Assembly: GCA_020744425.1 (NCBI GenBank) | Contig: JAGMUV010000006.1 | Location: 2,418,001-2,482,000, forward strand | Origin: Dactylonectria macrodidyma | Taxonomy: Eukaryota > Ascomycota > Sordariomycetes > Hypocreales > Nectriaceae | DNA: 64,000 nucleotides | Reading direction: 5' to 3' | Shown here: positions 41,126-53,120 of the stretch, piece by piece | Position numbering within the stretch: position 1 is the first letter of the stretch | How the letters are laid out: every line of letters starts with the position of its first letter | Made by a program: the position numbers and the translations under genes | Notes under the pieces: generated by a model | Database searches by the model: none | The model's input: only the letters and a program-made list of their open reading frames with translations | Told to the model about the DNA's origin: nothing

Positions 41126-41132
41126 CCTCAAC

Positions 41133-42047
41133 ATGTCTCAAGGCCGAAAGATTACCATCGTTGGCGGTACCGGAACGGTGGGCTCTGTTACCCTTTCAGC
41201 TCTTCTCGCCAAGAACATTCACACCATCACTGCCATAAGTCGTGTTGACTCTACTGCGACATTTCCTGATGCCTGTATTGTCAAGAAGGGTTCCTACGAT
41301 GAGGAATTTCTGGGTTCTGCGCTCAAAGACCAAGACGTCCTGATCCTGCAATTGGGCCGTTTCGGTGTGGATGTTCAAGACACCTTTTTCCGGGCCGCCG
41401 TCAAGGCTGGTGTCAAGTATATACTGCCAACAGAGTTTGGCAGTGACCCTGAAGCGACTCAGATGGTCAAAGAGCAACCGGCTCTATGGGGCAAGGCTGA
41501 GCGTCGAAAGCTCGTGCAGGACCTTGGGGGTAGCTGGATCGCCGTGGTCAACAACCCCTGGTTCGACTGGTCCATGGGCAATGGACTCTGGGGGATTGAC
41601 ATCAATGCACAAAAGGCAACCCTGTGGAGTGGAGGAAACACAAGGGCTAACACGACTACTCTGAAACGAGTAGGCGAAGCAGTCGCCGAGTTGTTGAGCC
41701 TTCCTGAGGAAGAGCTTGCTGCGTACAAGAACAAGTGCTTTTACGTCAGCTCATTCTACGTTACTCAGCGGGAGATGCTAGACAGTGTTCAGCGGGTTAC
41801 CGGTACAACAGATGAGGACTGGGTGATTGAGAACAAGGAGATTGCGGTAGTGGCCAGCGAGAGTGATGAGGAAGTGAAGAAAGGAAACATGATGGCAGCG
41901 ATTCCCAAGTTTTACTCGGCCCACTTTCGACAAGGACATGGAGGGGACTATAACCACAAACTTGACTTGGAAAAGTTTGGATTTGCAAAGGAGGATATTG
42001 ACACAGTTGTCAAGGGTGTTGTTGCGTCGGGTCCTGGTAACTTGTAG
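41133..42047 (+). CDS. NmrA/isoflavone-reductase-like NAD(P) oxidoreductase
   Basis: A single exon of 304 residues starting MSQGRKITIVGGTGTVGSV, a Rossmann fold with the GxxGxxG NAD(P)-binding motif. The middle contains FFRAAVKAGVKYILPTEFGS, the pattern of fungal NmrA-like and isoflavone-reductase-like (atypical short-chain) proteins, and WIAVVNNPWFDWSMGNGLWG in the substrate region. The C-terminal part is helical and ends DIDTVVKGVVASGPGNL. Members either reduce small aromatic or enone compounds or act as redox sensors; which applies here is unknown. No signal peptide is present. The frame is open upstream through the CAT repeat to 40998, but the glycine-rich strand fixes the start at 41133. 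Confidence 0.88.
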   Translation: MSQGRKITIVGGTGTVGSVTLSALLAKNIHTITAISRVDSTATFPDACIVKKGSYDEEFLGSALKDQDVLILQLGRFGVDVQDTFFRAAVKAGVKYILPTEFGSDPEATQMVKEQPALWGKAERRKLVQDLGGSWIAVVNNPWFDWSMGNGLWGIDINAQKATLWSGGNTRANTTTLKRVGEAVAELLSLPEEELAAYKNKCFYVSSFYVTQREMLDSVQRVTGTTDEDWVIENKEIAVVASESDEEVKKGNMMAAIPKFYSAHFRQGHGGDYNHKLDLEKFGFAKEDIDTVVKGVVASGPGNL

Positions 42048-45000
42048 TGGCAAATGGTGTTATTATCTTTACTATTGCATTCAAACAAACGCTCAGCTCT
42101 TAGAGTATTGAGTATCTAGAAATGATTTGCTTAATTTTGGTAGACTGCAGCATAAAAGTGTGGAGACTTAACTCAGCTGTCATGGACGTCATAAATGTAA
42201 GAAAATTGGCCGCCTGACAGCCTGTGATTGAGAGGGTGTGGTTGGACGAGGTCAGCTGGCAGCGTCGCTTGACAAGGCCTGAAATCTCATGGCGACCTAT
42301 CTCAAGGCCTATCAGGCCTATCTTATGGCCTGATCTGTGTAGCTAGCCGCTGCATGATGCAGTGCATTGCATGCAGGTATGACAATCAAGCTGACAACGG
42401 GAGCGTTCCGTCCATCTATCGTCCATCTACCCGCTTGTGGCGGAGTCTGGGGCGATGAATCTGGGTCTGCAAGTCTGGGTGGCAAAGCGATCCCGCTGTA
42501 GCTGAACCGAGTCCATGTTGGTGGTTCCTGATCTGCAGCTGGAATGAGTGGGCAGTCTTTACAGCGTGTGGGTGTATGTATGCAGTCGCATGACCCTCTT
42601 TGTAGCTAGCTGGATAGACACGTGCACTCGCGATTTATACGAGAGGCAGCCTATTAATTTCCTACCTACGTGGAAACCTATCGCGTCTGATGACTCGGCT
42701 TGCCTCCGTGGATAACTAAAGCTCAGGGGGTTGATTGTGGAGAGACCGCGTGACTTGAGCCGCCATGTCCGGAACGAATGGCTCATGGGCTCCTGGAGAT
42801 TGAACCTTGAGACTTGAGGCGAAATAGGCAGCGCTAGTGGGCTTCTCGAATTTAATGGACGATGGGTGAGGCGAGGGAAAGGAGAAAGGAGAAGGAGGGG
42901 GGGGGGGGGGGTACCTTGTAACTTGACGGCCTCCAGTTTGGCCGCCAAAGTGGTGATGGTGGTGGCTATGGACATGGGGCACAGTGCGATCCGCTCAGCT
43001 GGGATGCCACGAGATTGGAGGCGGAAGCCGGAAGAGGTCCCAGAGCCGATCCAGAGGCAAAACGACGTCAAGGGTTGAATATCCCAAGCTGAATGGCGAA
43101 TGACTGCTAGCTATTGATAGGTTTTTTCTGGATAGAATCTCGTCTCGTCCCTTGTATGGACCCGAGATGGAACCAGGATTCAGGACGGACCCGAGACTTC
43201 AACGGACGGACAATTTTAGGTGGCCTGGGGTGACATCTCAGGGGTCTTGGCTCGAGTCTAGTTTTTGAGGGCCTGGTTATTGAGTCTGCCTGAGCCTGGC
43301 TGAGCTTGCGTGACCTGCCTGAGCCTGGTATGTATGAGAGCCTGGCATGAGCAGGTGGGTTGGGATGACCCCGGCTGGTTGTCGCGGTGGGAGATTTTGG
43401 TTCGTGATAAAGAGGGTCAAATCTGGATGAGACGTTTAGAAATAGGGGCCACTTTGGCGAGACTCTGGACCAGTCCAGTCCCAGTGTTCAGTGGCGGCGA
43501 TGACGTGAAAATGAGTGTAGCATACGACGGCGTGTCGCGTCTCCACGGTGATGTCTATCGATTGGTGTCCGACGGGCCGCTCTGACTGACAGGAGCTTAC
43601 ATACATGCATGTAGTGTATTGATCAGTACAGAGTATGACGAGTGTGACCAGCCAGTGACCAGTCAACAAGTCTGATCTGCCTAATCAGTCTTACCAGTGC
43701 TGACCAGGTTTGTTTTGGAGCGTAGGCAAGCTATTAGAGTCCAATGAGTCGTCGGGAATGTTGCAGGAAATGCATCGGAACGTGGACGTAGTCTAGGAAA
43801 GCGCCGCAGTCAGATCTGTGCTTCATCCACACGTGGCCCTCATTGCAGTCATGTTATGCTGCATCCACTGTTTGATATTTTTGAGGCGTTGCCAGCCGCG
43901 ACTGGTTGGAACAGGGAGACGACTCGGGGAAATTCAAGCGACGCCATCGACATCAAAGGACGAACTTCTACAAGACAAAAGCAAAGACAAGATGGAGCTT
44001 GCGCACAACGGCAGATTGCCTTGCGAGGGGTGTCTTGGATCAAGAGCACAACAGAAATGGTCACCATTGGATGACCATCGGCCACCGCCGACAACCACCA
44101 GTTCACCACTGGGTCCCCCTGTGCTATTTATTAGCATCCGGGGGTCTAAAGGAGTCATTTCGTCAAAGGTGGGATGAGATGGATGAGAAGAGGTAAACTC
44201 ATCATCTGAGCTCCTTCTTGAATGCTTAGGTCCGGAGGGTCAGATGTGAGTTAGGCGGATCTAGACATATGATGATGATGATGATTCCGGACGGTTCATG
44301 ACTTGAAAAGCCACTTGGAGGCATCTGACTGAGATATGTTAGACTTGGATCAGTTGCAGACAACCTCAGACTTGAGTTGTCATTGTCGTGATCGAGAAAT
44401 GGTGTTTCAGAGACGGGCATTCACTTGATGACGAGACGAATCGCAGAGACATGTGGAACGTATCCAGCCGACGAAAGGTAGGAGTCAAGGCTGGCAGATT
44501 TATTGATGCATTCAGGGGCACGTCTTCGGTCCTGTTGCTTTGGCTTAGCTTGACGAGGTCTCGAATGAGCGACTCGATTGAACACAAAACCAAGGTCCCC
44601 AGACACAGAGCATGGCCCAGACAAAACCATGCAGGCATGAAGACTGCACAACAAGCACAACACACAACATAACACAACCTGTCACTCTCCCGTCTGCATC
44701 TGCATTCAATCACTCACAAACGAACCCACCGCCCATCTCATCCACTCCACCCGTCCGGCCCACCAGTAGCTCGACCTGTAGCCAACCAGTGTGTTTGGAC
44801 CAGGGTTCACACTGTGAAACCCTGTCACCCAGAAGCCCCCGGGCAGCCTAAGAGTTTGTCACCCTAGAAGCCCTCTGAAGCTAGTTGGCGACTCAGCAAA
44901 TGGCCAAGAGACGGGCCGGACGCCAGTGGGTGTGGCCTCTGCGACCGCATCTGCGACTGTGTGCGTCTGCGACTTGTGCGGCTGTTCAGCAAATGGCAAA

Positions 45001-46177
45001 TGAGCCCGAGCATGCCCGCTCTCCCTGGAATGAACTGCATCACGCACCGGCCTCACGCATAGGCCTGACGCACCACTTACCACTGGCCACTGACCAACCC
45101 TACCAGTTGATGTCCCTGAGCACTGTGCAACTGACTTCTCCACAGTGGGCGGGTAGCGTGCTTGCGGCTGCCCTGGTGGCCCGGAAAGACCCACTGCCAG
45201 CCCGCCAGGCCAGGGCTTCACAGTTGGGACTCCTTGAGAGACTGCGCACGCTATAAGGGAAACAGGGATTACAGTCTTGAGGTCTCTGCGCACTGTACGC
45301 CCCATGTTGTCCACTGCTACTGCCCTGTCCGTCCCAAGGAAAAAAAACCTCCCCGTCCCAGTCCCCAAAGGGCGTTGATTTTATTATTTCCCACCACGGG
45401 AACCGCTCTTCCCACTGTCCTTGTCTTGTCCCGTCTGGTCCTGCCTGTCCTCTCTGTCCAGTCCTCCTTCTGTTACCGTCACCTCCCCAACCACACACCA
45501 CGCGGATCAACCCCCCGTATCCCCTTCCCCGTCTCCCGTTCCAGATCATCGCGGACTTTTTGCTGAGGTGGTCCCTACTCCTTTCTTCTCCCTCTCCCTT
45601 CTTCTCCTTCTCGCCTTCGCCTTCACCTTCTCTCCTCTTCTCCTTTGGTCGTTGACGTTCCTACGACGCCCGCCATCGCACGATACGGTACGACTCGAGA
45701 CGATTCCTTCGAGAACCCGCCCCTTTTACATCTGTCACTTTTGTAGTGGTCGGTCGCAGTTACGACTGCTAGATCTACAACCGCAGGTGTTCGGTGACCA
45801 GCTTTGGTGATCTGACCTGACTGCCGCCACTCTGCAATTTCGGCCTCCTTCATTGTGTCGGCCGCCTGCGCTCGTTGCCACTCGGTCAATAACTGAATTA
45901 ACTGCCCTCGTTGGTTGACTTGCTCGACCTCGGGAAACCACCCACTAGTGACAATCGACAAACCTACTCGAATCATTACTAGGTGGATTTGTGTATATCA
46001 ACCACCGCCCCCGTCATCTCGTGGTTGCGTTTTGTAACGCGCCCGTGTTTTTTTAACGAGTCGATTGATGCTGCGACACTGATCATCGCCATCCCGAATC
46101 ATACTCAAACATCATCCGTCAGGTAGGCTGCTGGGTAACGTCAGCAGTCACTTGCCACACTGGATTCCCTCGCTACA
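42048..46177. other. 4.1 kb region without a supportable gene
   Basis: Frames are short on both strands and lack coding character. It contains a 15-nt G run (42897-42911), CCTGAGCCTGGCTGAG-type repeats at 43280-43345, a short ATG/GAT repeat at 44268-44284, and a strongly pyrimidine-rich tract from about 45400 to 45660. That tract is probably promoter or 5' UTR of the RRM/R3H gene. A peptide MSIATTITTLAAKLEAVKLQ on the minus strand at about 42912-42975 ends at a GT beside the G run, but no second exon could be fitted. Confidence 0.45.
42897..42911. repeat. Poly-G run
   Basis: Fifteen consecutive G residues in non-coding sequence. Confidence 0.9.
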
Positions 46178-48151
46178 ATGACGCAACAACCACACGACTT
46201 GGGTTACATGGACTATGGCACATCGACCAGCCGGTCTCCTAGCTCTTCGAGACCAAACTATGGAGGTGCTGGTGGATTCAATGCCGGCATGTCGCTGCCT
46301 CGTCAGTCGCAGCGTCCTTTCGACAACAACCAGCTAGGCTCATCCGCCTTGTATCCTGCCGATCGGCTCGGCGGTGGTGGTGGTTATAACCCGCGGGGCA
46401 TGGACAATATGCAGGGAGGTATGCCCGGATATATGCTGGACAATGGTCAGGCTTGGAACTACAATACATCTGGCGTCGCCACCGTTAATGGCGCTGTCAA
46501 CGGCCCTGGTCGACAGAGAAATGTCAACCGTCGCGCTGCTCTCCCTCAGGTACGTATTGTGCAAATTTCCGCCGACCTCGCTGACAGACGTAGAACTGGA
46601 CCGACCACAGCGGTCTTGGCATCCACGGTAGTCTCCAGCCTTTTAACGGCGGAATGGGCAACAGCATTTCCAGCGGTGGGCTTCGAGTTGACCACCCCGG
46701 TTCGCACGGTTCTCCGACCGATCTTCGATCGACTGCTTCCGACAGCGACCAACTCATCCCGACCGCCATTGTGATCAAGAACATTCCCTTTGCGGTTCGG
46801 AAAGAGACGCTGGCGTCCATCATGTTGGAGATGCACCTGCCTCAACCGTACGCCTTCAACTACCACTTTGACAATGGCGTCTTCCGAGGTCTGGCGTTTG
46901 CCAACTTTCAGTCTGCTGAGGACACTCGCATGGTGATTGAAGCCATGAACGGAATGGACGTGCACGGTCGCAAGCTGCGCGTCGAGTACAAGAAGATGCT
47001 GCCCGAGGCTGAGCGTGAGCGCATTGAACGGGAAAAGCGAGAGAGGCGCGGCCAGCTAGAGGAGCAGCACCGGGCCCCGATGCTGCATCAGCAGAGTTCG
47101 ATCCAGTCTCTGGGGGCTCTGTCTCAGAGCCAGCAGAGGGGAGGGACTGCTCACCTTGGTAAGCGTTGCCTCCCTTTTCCCATGGATCAAACTGACTTGT
47201 TAGGTGACGTCGATTTAAACGACCCTCAGACTCTGGAGTTTTACACCGAGCTGGTCATGTTCCGTCGTGATGATGCCCGTGAAATTCTAGTCTTTCCTCC
47301 TGGCATCGCCCCTGAACACCGTCGATCCATTCACATCCTCGCGCACCATATGGGCCTGGAGCACCAGTCCATTGGCGAGGCCGACTCGCGGCAGCTCACG
47401 GTTCTCAAGCGACAGCAGCCTTCCCCTACCACTAATGTGCACAATCAGCCTGCCAACAGCCTGGACATGCACAAGCGTGGACTAAGCCGAGCAGCAACCT
47501 TTGACTTTGCCGCTGATCGCGATTCGCGAACGGCCAGCAGCGCCTACAATCACGTCCTAGGTCGACAAGGCCCGACGCTTGAACTTCCTGGCAGCCCTGA
47601 TGGCAATGGCATTCCCAACAACCTCCGGGCGGCTAAGAGCTTTGCCGATCTTCGCTCCTTTACTCCTAGCCCCTCGCAGGCTTCCTCGAGCTACCTGGGT
47701 CCCTCAGGACTCAACAACATGGGCCAGGGATCTACCGCTCGCTTTGGTGATTATGTCGGCGGTGGCATATCTCAGCCTGTGCACCCTGGTAGCACTGGCA
47801 CCCCTGGTCCCAAGAACGACGCTGCCCTCTTGAACAGCCTCAGCGGCCTAAGCCTTGGCTCCTTTGAACCGGGCGCTCTCCAGAGCCAGACCCGAAGCAC
47901 CCCTGGTGCCATTGGCAGTCAGCGACCTGGAGCCAACGGCACCTCCAAGGGCGCCCCCGAGCGACAGCCCCGCGGACCTGAGTGGGAAAACTCGGCCGGG
48001 TTTGGTCCTCGTCGCGCCAACGGTCATGTTCAACGCGGCAGTGGTACGTGGCTCGACTCATGCTAGCACACACAAGCTAACATGCCTAGATTCGTCCGAC
48101 AATGGAGCGCGCGTCGGTTCCAGCTCTACCAACGCCTCTCGGTACCACTAG
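46178..48151 (+). CDS. RRM/R3H RNA-binding regulator (Pin4/Cip2-like)
   Basis: Four exons (46178-46549, 46594-47158, 47204-48043, 48090-48151) give 612 residues; introns are 44, 45 and 46 bp. The N-terminal 190 residues are disordered and Gly/Asn/Ser-rich. An RRM at about 195-275 has the RNP-2-like TAIVIKNIPFAVRKETL and RNP-1-like GVFRGLAFANFQSAEDTR, followed by LRVEYKKMLPEAERERIERE. An R3H domain follows (TLEFYTELVMFRRDD, ILVFPPGIAPEHRRSIHIL, then HHMGLEHQSIGE). The remainder is Ser/Gly/Pro-rich, with RAATFDFAADRDSR-type phospho-site context. The RRM-plus-R3H order matches fission yeast Cip1/Cip2 and budding yeast Pin4, cytoplasmic mRNA-binding proteins in stress and DNA-damage responses. 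The last exon supplies only 20 residues, ending SRYH. Confidence 0.88.
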
Positions 48152-49358
48152 CTGTGGCCAATCGAGTTCTGACGCCGCCATCGCTGCTACCAGATGATGA
48201 ATGCGACGCCGTACCGACATTATGCACGGCATTTTGATTTACGACTTGTAATACTGACTGGGTCAACGGCCAATCGAGCTGGTCCAGCTCCTCGCATATA
48301 GTTTTACGTGAGAATTTTTTTTACGACAACCCGAAATCCGCAGAGGCATATCCTTGTCTCGCGATTTGATGATGATGCAACCCGATGAGTGTGGGATAGG
48401 AGATAGGATACAGGAATTATTCAACACATGGGCAACCATACGGACGGTCACGAGATGCTTGTCGCGGCAAGCCCCTGGAATACCCTCAAATGTACCCCGA
48501 CAAGACCTACGACCATTACTTTGACGATTATGACGCTTTTATGACGTTACGTCTAGACAGCTACACGGGCTTCTCCTCAGGCTGTTGCTCTGCGTCAGCT
48601 CTGGGGGAGTTGCTTCGGCGACGACGACTACTACTATACCCACCATAATATCCTGTCTGGCCCACCGAGATGACCATGACGAACGCGCGAGTCCCTGTGT
48701 TGTGGGCGCGCTGAAGGGTGGTACACGGACGTGATGGCGACATGGCGAGCATGTGGAAACGATGAGGAGGAGCTGTTGGAAAGGAAAAAGAAAAAAAGTT
48801 TTATCGTCAAGTTATTTCTGCATTGTTTTTGGTTTTGCTCTTTGGTGTCTGGCTCTTTCTTCCCTCGACTAATTCTGGATCCGCCTGGTCGCGATACGAT
48901 ATATAAGAGGTGAGGAGGAGGAGCATTGGACATTGGTGTTTTTGATGGTTGCATTGTTGAATGGGGATGAACCTGGTTGTTTTTTTTATGGAGGTTGTTG
49001 CGTGCATTAAGATATCTAGGAGATTGCTTGGTGGAGGACATGTATCTGGATATGAAGCGCACCTTGTGAAGAGTATATCTCGAGTTTGTCATGTGTCTAT
49101 TCCTATTGATTACGTATTGCGAGAAGCCTGTTGAACCAATAAGTTGGACCATGAAGCCGACTTGGTCGATCAAATAGGCGATCACGGCTGCTTATTAATG
49201 TGCGGCCCGATCTGTAACGGTTTCGACCCAAGTTAACCTGATGAGACTAGGTTTGTCTCCGATATCAAATCGATTGCCTTTTAGAGAAATTGGAACGTCA
49301 TCGACCTTGCATAAAAGACATCCGCATCGGCTCTCAGTTCATCAAACAACTCATCATC
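48152..49358. other. Intergenic
   Basis: No gene is supported; frames here are low-complexity (Ser/Lys-rich) and broken. A CATAAAAG word at about 49308, 50 bp before the MDR gene ATG, may be its TATA-like element. Confidence 0.4.
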
Positions 49359-50546
49359 ATGGTCGCTTTCTTGACGTCGATTTTACCATTTGGAAATCGC
49401 GCAACTCCAATGTCACTACCCAAGGTCAACAAACAATGGACTACCGCCCAGAATGGGTTGGACAAGCTTCAGTCTTCAGAGGCTGAAGTACCTGTGCCAA
49501 AAGATGGTGAGGTGCTAGTCAAGGTGCTGGCCGTGAGTCTCAACTATCGCGACACCGAAGGTTAGTCAGTCGCCGCGAGATGCATGAGAATTTTTCTAAC
49601 TCTGGCAGTCGTCATGGGTCTCTACAATCATCACTCGACAATCCAAGACACAGAGCAACTGGTGCCGTGCTCCGACATGTGCGGCGTTGTGGTTGATGGC
49701 GACTCGTCAAAGCTCAAGATTGGCACGCGGGTCATGTCCATCTTCAACCAGAGCCACTTGACAGGTCAAGTCACCGAGGCCGACATGGCTACCGGGCTTG
49801 GCTTGCCGCTTCCTGGTGTTTTGACAGAGTACAGGTGCTTCCCTGCTGAATCGCTCGTCTTGGTCCCGGAGTACATGACGGACGAGGAGGCTGCATGTTT
49901 GCCCATTGCGTCCGTGACGGCGTGGATGTGCATCAACGGTATGCGCCCGCTCGGTCAACCCTCGGACGGGTCAAAGAAGGAAACGGTTCTGCTGCAGGGC
50001 ACAGGTGGCGTTTCGGTGGCTGGACTGCAGATTGCAAAGGCTGCCGGGCTCAAGGCCATCATCACGTCGTCCTCGGACGAGAAGCTGGAGCGGGCCAAGA
50101 AGGATTTGGGCGCCGACTTTGGCATCAACTACCAGACGCATTGGGAATGGCCAGAGCCCGTGCTTAAAGAAACGAATGGCGCAGGTGTCGACATCATATT
50201 TGAGACGGGCGGCGCTCGCACGCTGCGCAAGAGCTTCCAGTGCGTGTCGTTTGGTGGACTCATCAACTGTGTGGGTTATCTCTCGGGCAAGGAGGACGAG
50301 GATGCGCCGGGGGCCAAGCAGCTCAACATCAATGTGCTGGCGCTGCGGCGCAACGTGACACTCAAAGGAATCCTCAACGGGCCCAAGGACCGGTTTGAGG
50401 AAATGGTGCAGTTCTACACGAAGCACAAGATCCGGCCGGTCGTGAGCCGCGTTTTCAAGATGGACGAGGCGAGCGATGCTTTCAACTTTCTGTCCAGCGG
50501 GGAGCATTTTGGCAAGGTCGTGATTAAGGTGGCGGCGGACAAATAG
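49359..50546 (+). CDS. Zinc-independent MDR oxidoreductase
   Basis: Two exons, 49359-49560 and 49609-50546, give 379 residues; the 48-bp intron has TTCTAACTCTGGCAG. This is a medium-chain dehydrogenase/reductase: a GroES-like N-terminal part with VLVKVLAVSLNYRDTEVVMG, PCSDMCGVVVDGDSSKLKIG, then the nucleotide fold with TVLLQGTGGVSVAGLQIAKA (a GxGGVxxAG NADP motif) and GADFGINYQTH, GVDIIFETGG. The catalytic-zinc Cys/His set of classical alcohol dehydrogenases is missing; the group resembles fungal zinc-type alcohol-dehydrogenase-like proteins and quinone reductases, which reduce enones or quinones with NADPH. The first 18 residues (MVAFLTSILPFGNRATP) may be an added leader; a second ATG follows at about 49410. 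Confidence 0.9.
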
Positions 50547-53120
50547 ACGATGCTTCAGTAGCAATGGCCCTCCAGTAGCAGTGGCCTTCCAGTTGCAATG
50601 CCATTGGCTAGACCGTAAATTCGAGATTGAAACGTATTGCCTTTGAACGCGCGTCTAAGCTTGTAAGATGGTGGCTGGCTTACGCTTACAGCGTGAGACT
50701 GGATTTTGGATCGGCGTAGTAGTCCGCCTTGTCCGGCGATTACCGTACGTGATCACCTGGTATGGGTGGTATTTGTACTGGAATGTATTGTGCGCTGTCG
50801 CGATTGCCGCTATACGACGCAGCCGACTAAGGCCGATGTCTAGCAGATCTCTGTTCTCGGATTTCCATTTCGCTCTGACGATAAACTCGGCTGCGAGCTG
50901 AGGTTGGCCATGCCGTGAGAACTAGGTTGTATGGCGCGCTGATGCATACGCATGGGTTGCGTAACGGTCGGGTTGTCCACGTACTCGATCAGCTCAACAT
51001 GAGCCCTGGGTAAATCACCAACGACGGGACTCAATCGGAAGGCGTCTGTAAATTTGTGGCATGTATTTGGAGTATATGCAGGAGCTACTTGTTGGCAGTG
51101 GCTGGGCAACGTGCAAATGCTCTGCGCCAAACTTAGTTAAATCCGTCGTACCGACTGAACTCGCAACGACTGGGAATGAGCTGGTACTTGGAGATTTGGT
51201 GGGCCCGAGTAAGTATAAACTGGTACCACATCATCTCAAGTTACGATCCGCCAGATCCGGTATCAATGATGAGCGCCCATTCACACAGCCAAGAGGCCAA
51301 ATGTCAAAGAGTTTGTCGTCGCTCAAGGTAGACAGGGGTGCTGTTTAATGAAGTGGCCCGCCTTTAGCCAGGGGCGTCCCAGCGGGGAGCGGCCGTCGGA
51401 CAAAAGTAAAACGGCGCACGGGAGATGGGAAGAGTCCGTTGGTGTCTTTGACGTCCGTTGGAGATTCCACGACAATATCATCGACCGACTAGATCTAGTT
51501 AGTACAAAGTGAATACAGTCATCTTGGCTTCAAATAGCCCGCCTCAACCATTCACAACCCTATCCGCTGAGATAGGCAGCATGGATAAGTGTAATCCATG
51601 GTTGTTGGTGGTGGCAGCCAAGTCAGATCCCGCTCGCATCTCGCATGCATCCTCGTATGCAGTGCTGTTCAACACAATCCCTCGGTTACGCGTATGATTG
51701 TCACAGCGCCTTTTTTGTTGGACCTGGTGGCATTGCGGAAAAAGGGGCGCTGGTGGTTGAAAGTCTCTGTCCCGTATTCATGAGCCATTCGCTGATCTAC
51801 CCCGGGAAAACGTGTCATGGCTCCAGCGAGGGATACGCATCCTGGTCATCGCATCACGGCAATCCCTTTGCACCCTAGAACGTGGAGAAACAGCGCGGTG
51901 CCAACGATGAAACTCCGATGCCGTTAGTATTGGCACCCACCACTCTAAATATTGCTCCGGGACGGCGTTCTAGAGTCGGGCGCTATTAACGCTTCTGACG
52001 GGCTTGAGGAGTCCGACCGAGTCCGGCGAGGTCTATCGAGATCCGGGCTATCCATCTCACTGCGTGGCTTGGTTTGTTGATACTCGGCTCAGCCTTAGGC
52101 TCTGTGTGCCAGGCTATGAATATCAATGCACCATCATCAGTGTGAGTAGCATCCAACAGCACCTGCAGACATACCAAGGTCCAACACGTAGCCAGCATCC
52201 CACACAAGGGCATATATTGCCAGTGCCGTGGCAGGGACTAGATTACCTCATGGTAGGGGCTCGGATGACCAGAGATTGATTGCTTCCCCTGACGGACGTC
52301 CGCGGACAAGCGAACAATGCTAGGGCCCTCCCGTCTTCGGGCTTACTAGGAGCGGACAAGCTTGTAATCGCCGGGTTATAACACGTTGCCGACATTGATA
52401 TAGAGCCAATACAGAGTCAATGTATTCTGTTAATGACCCGACGTGACGTATCAAAGGTGCGTGGTGCTGCTGTCAGTTGGTGTGGAGTGGCCCACCTGGT
52501 GAGAATATTGCTCCGGTTGATGCCTAGTCAGGCAATCTAGCACGTGTAAGCCGCAAATCAAGCTTTGCCAAACCTTCAGCTTCGTTACGCAGACACTCCC
52601 TCACACTTTTTGTCATTGTTAGCTCACCCCTGTCGTCTTACTCTTTGCCTTTGAGCTGTGACAATGCAGTCCGCTCTCTTTGTAATTGCTTCGATTCCTG
52701 CCAGTTAGCCTCGGCCGGTTAGCTACAGATCCACCCCGGGGCTGCTATATCAGAAGACCATGCGCATCTGTGCTTCAGCTGTTGAATGGCCATGCAGTAT
52801 CAATCTCATGTATGTGTTTTCTCAGGCGCCTACCCTGGTAAGACCCAGGTACGCATTTCCCAGTGTATCTCCTTGTCTAGGTGGTGTCTGGTGGACGTTG
52901 CCTGGATGTGAGAAATACCGTACTGCATCCACCTGCAGCTTTGCGTCCATGTTTCCTTCCTATGTGTCCCGTGCTGGTTCTGCTTCTGGCCTTGATCTTC
53001 ATTTGTACTTGTCTCTTCTCTTCCTACATAATCCATCAGCGTCATTGACCTCGTCCATGTCCACTCCTTTGTTCACCTGCAACTTTCTGTGATTGACACC
53101 GCCATCATTAACGAAGGATC
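50547..53120. other. 2.6 kb intergenic region, nothing coding
   Basis: No gene is supported on either strand; candidate frames are short and lack biased codon use. Two adjacent short repeats CAATGGCCCTCCAGTAGCA and GTGGCCTTCCAGTTGCAA lie near 50562-50600, just after the MDR gene. A possible long 5' UTR of the PAP2 gene may occupy 52600-53120. Confidence 0.45.

Larger units (their letters stand above)
39749..41132. other. Divergent promoter region, H2A.Z and NmrA-like gene
   Basis: About 1.4 kb. A 123-codon frame at 40552-40923 has no coding character that I can support. The TATA box and CAT repeat at the right end are listed separately. Confidence 0.4.

Noticed and set aside
42559..43071. 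170-codon minus-strand frame through the poly-G run
   Set aside because: It crosses a homopolymer and Pro/Leu low-complexity sequence, and no splicing gave a sensible product.
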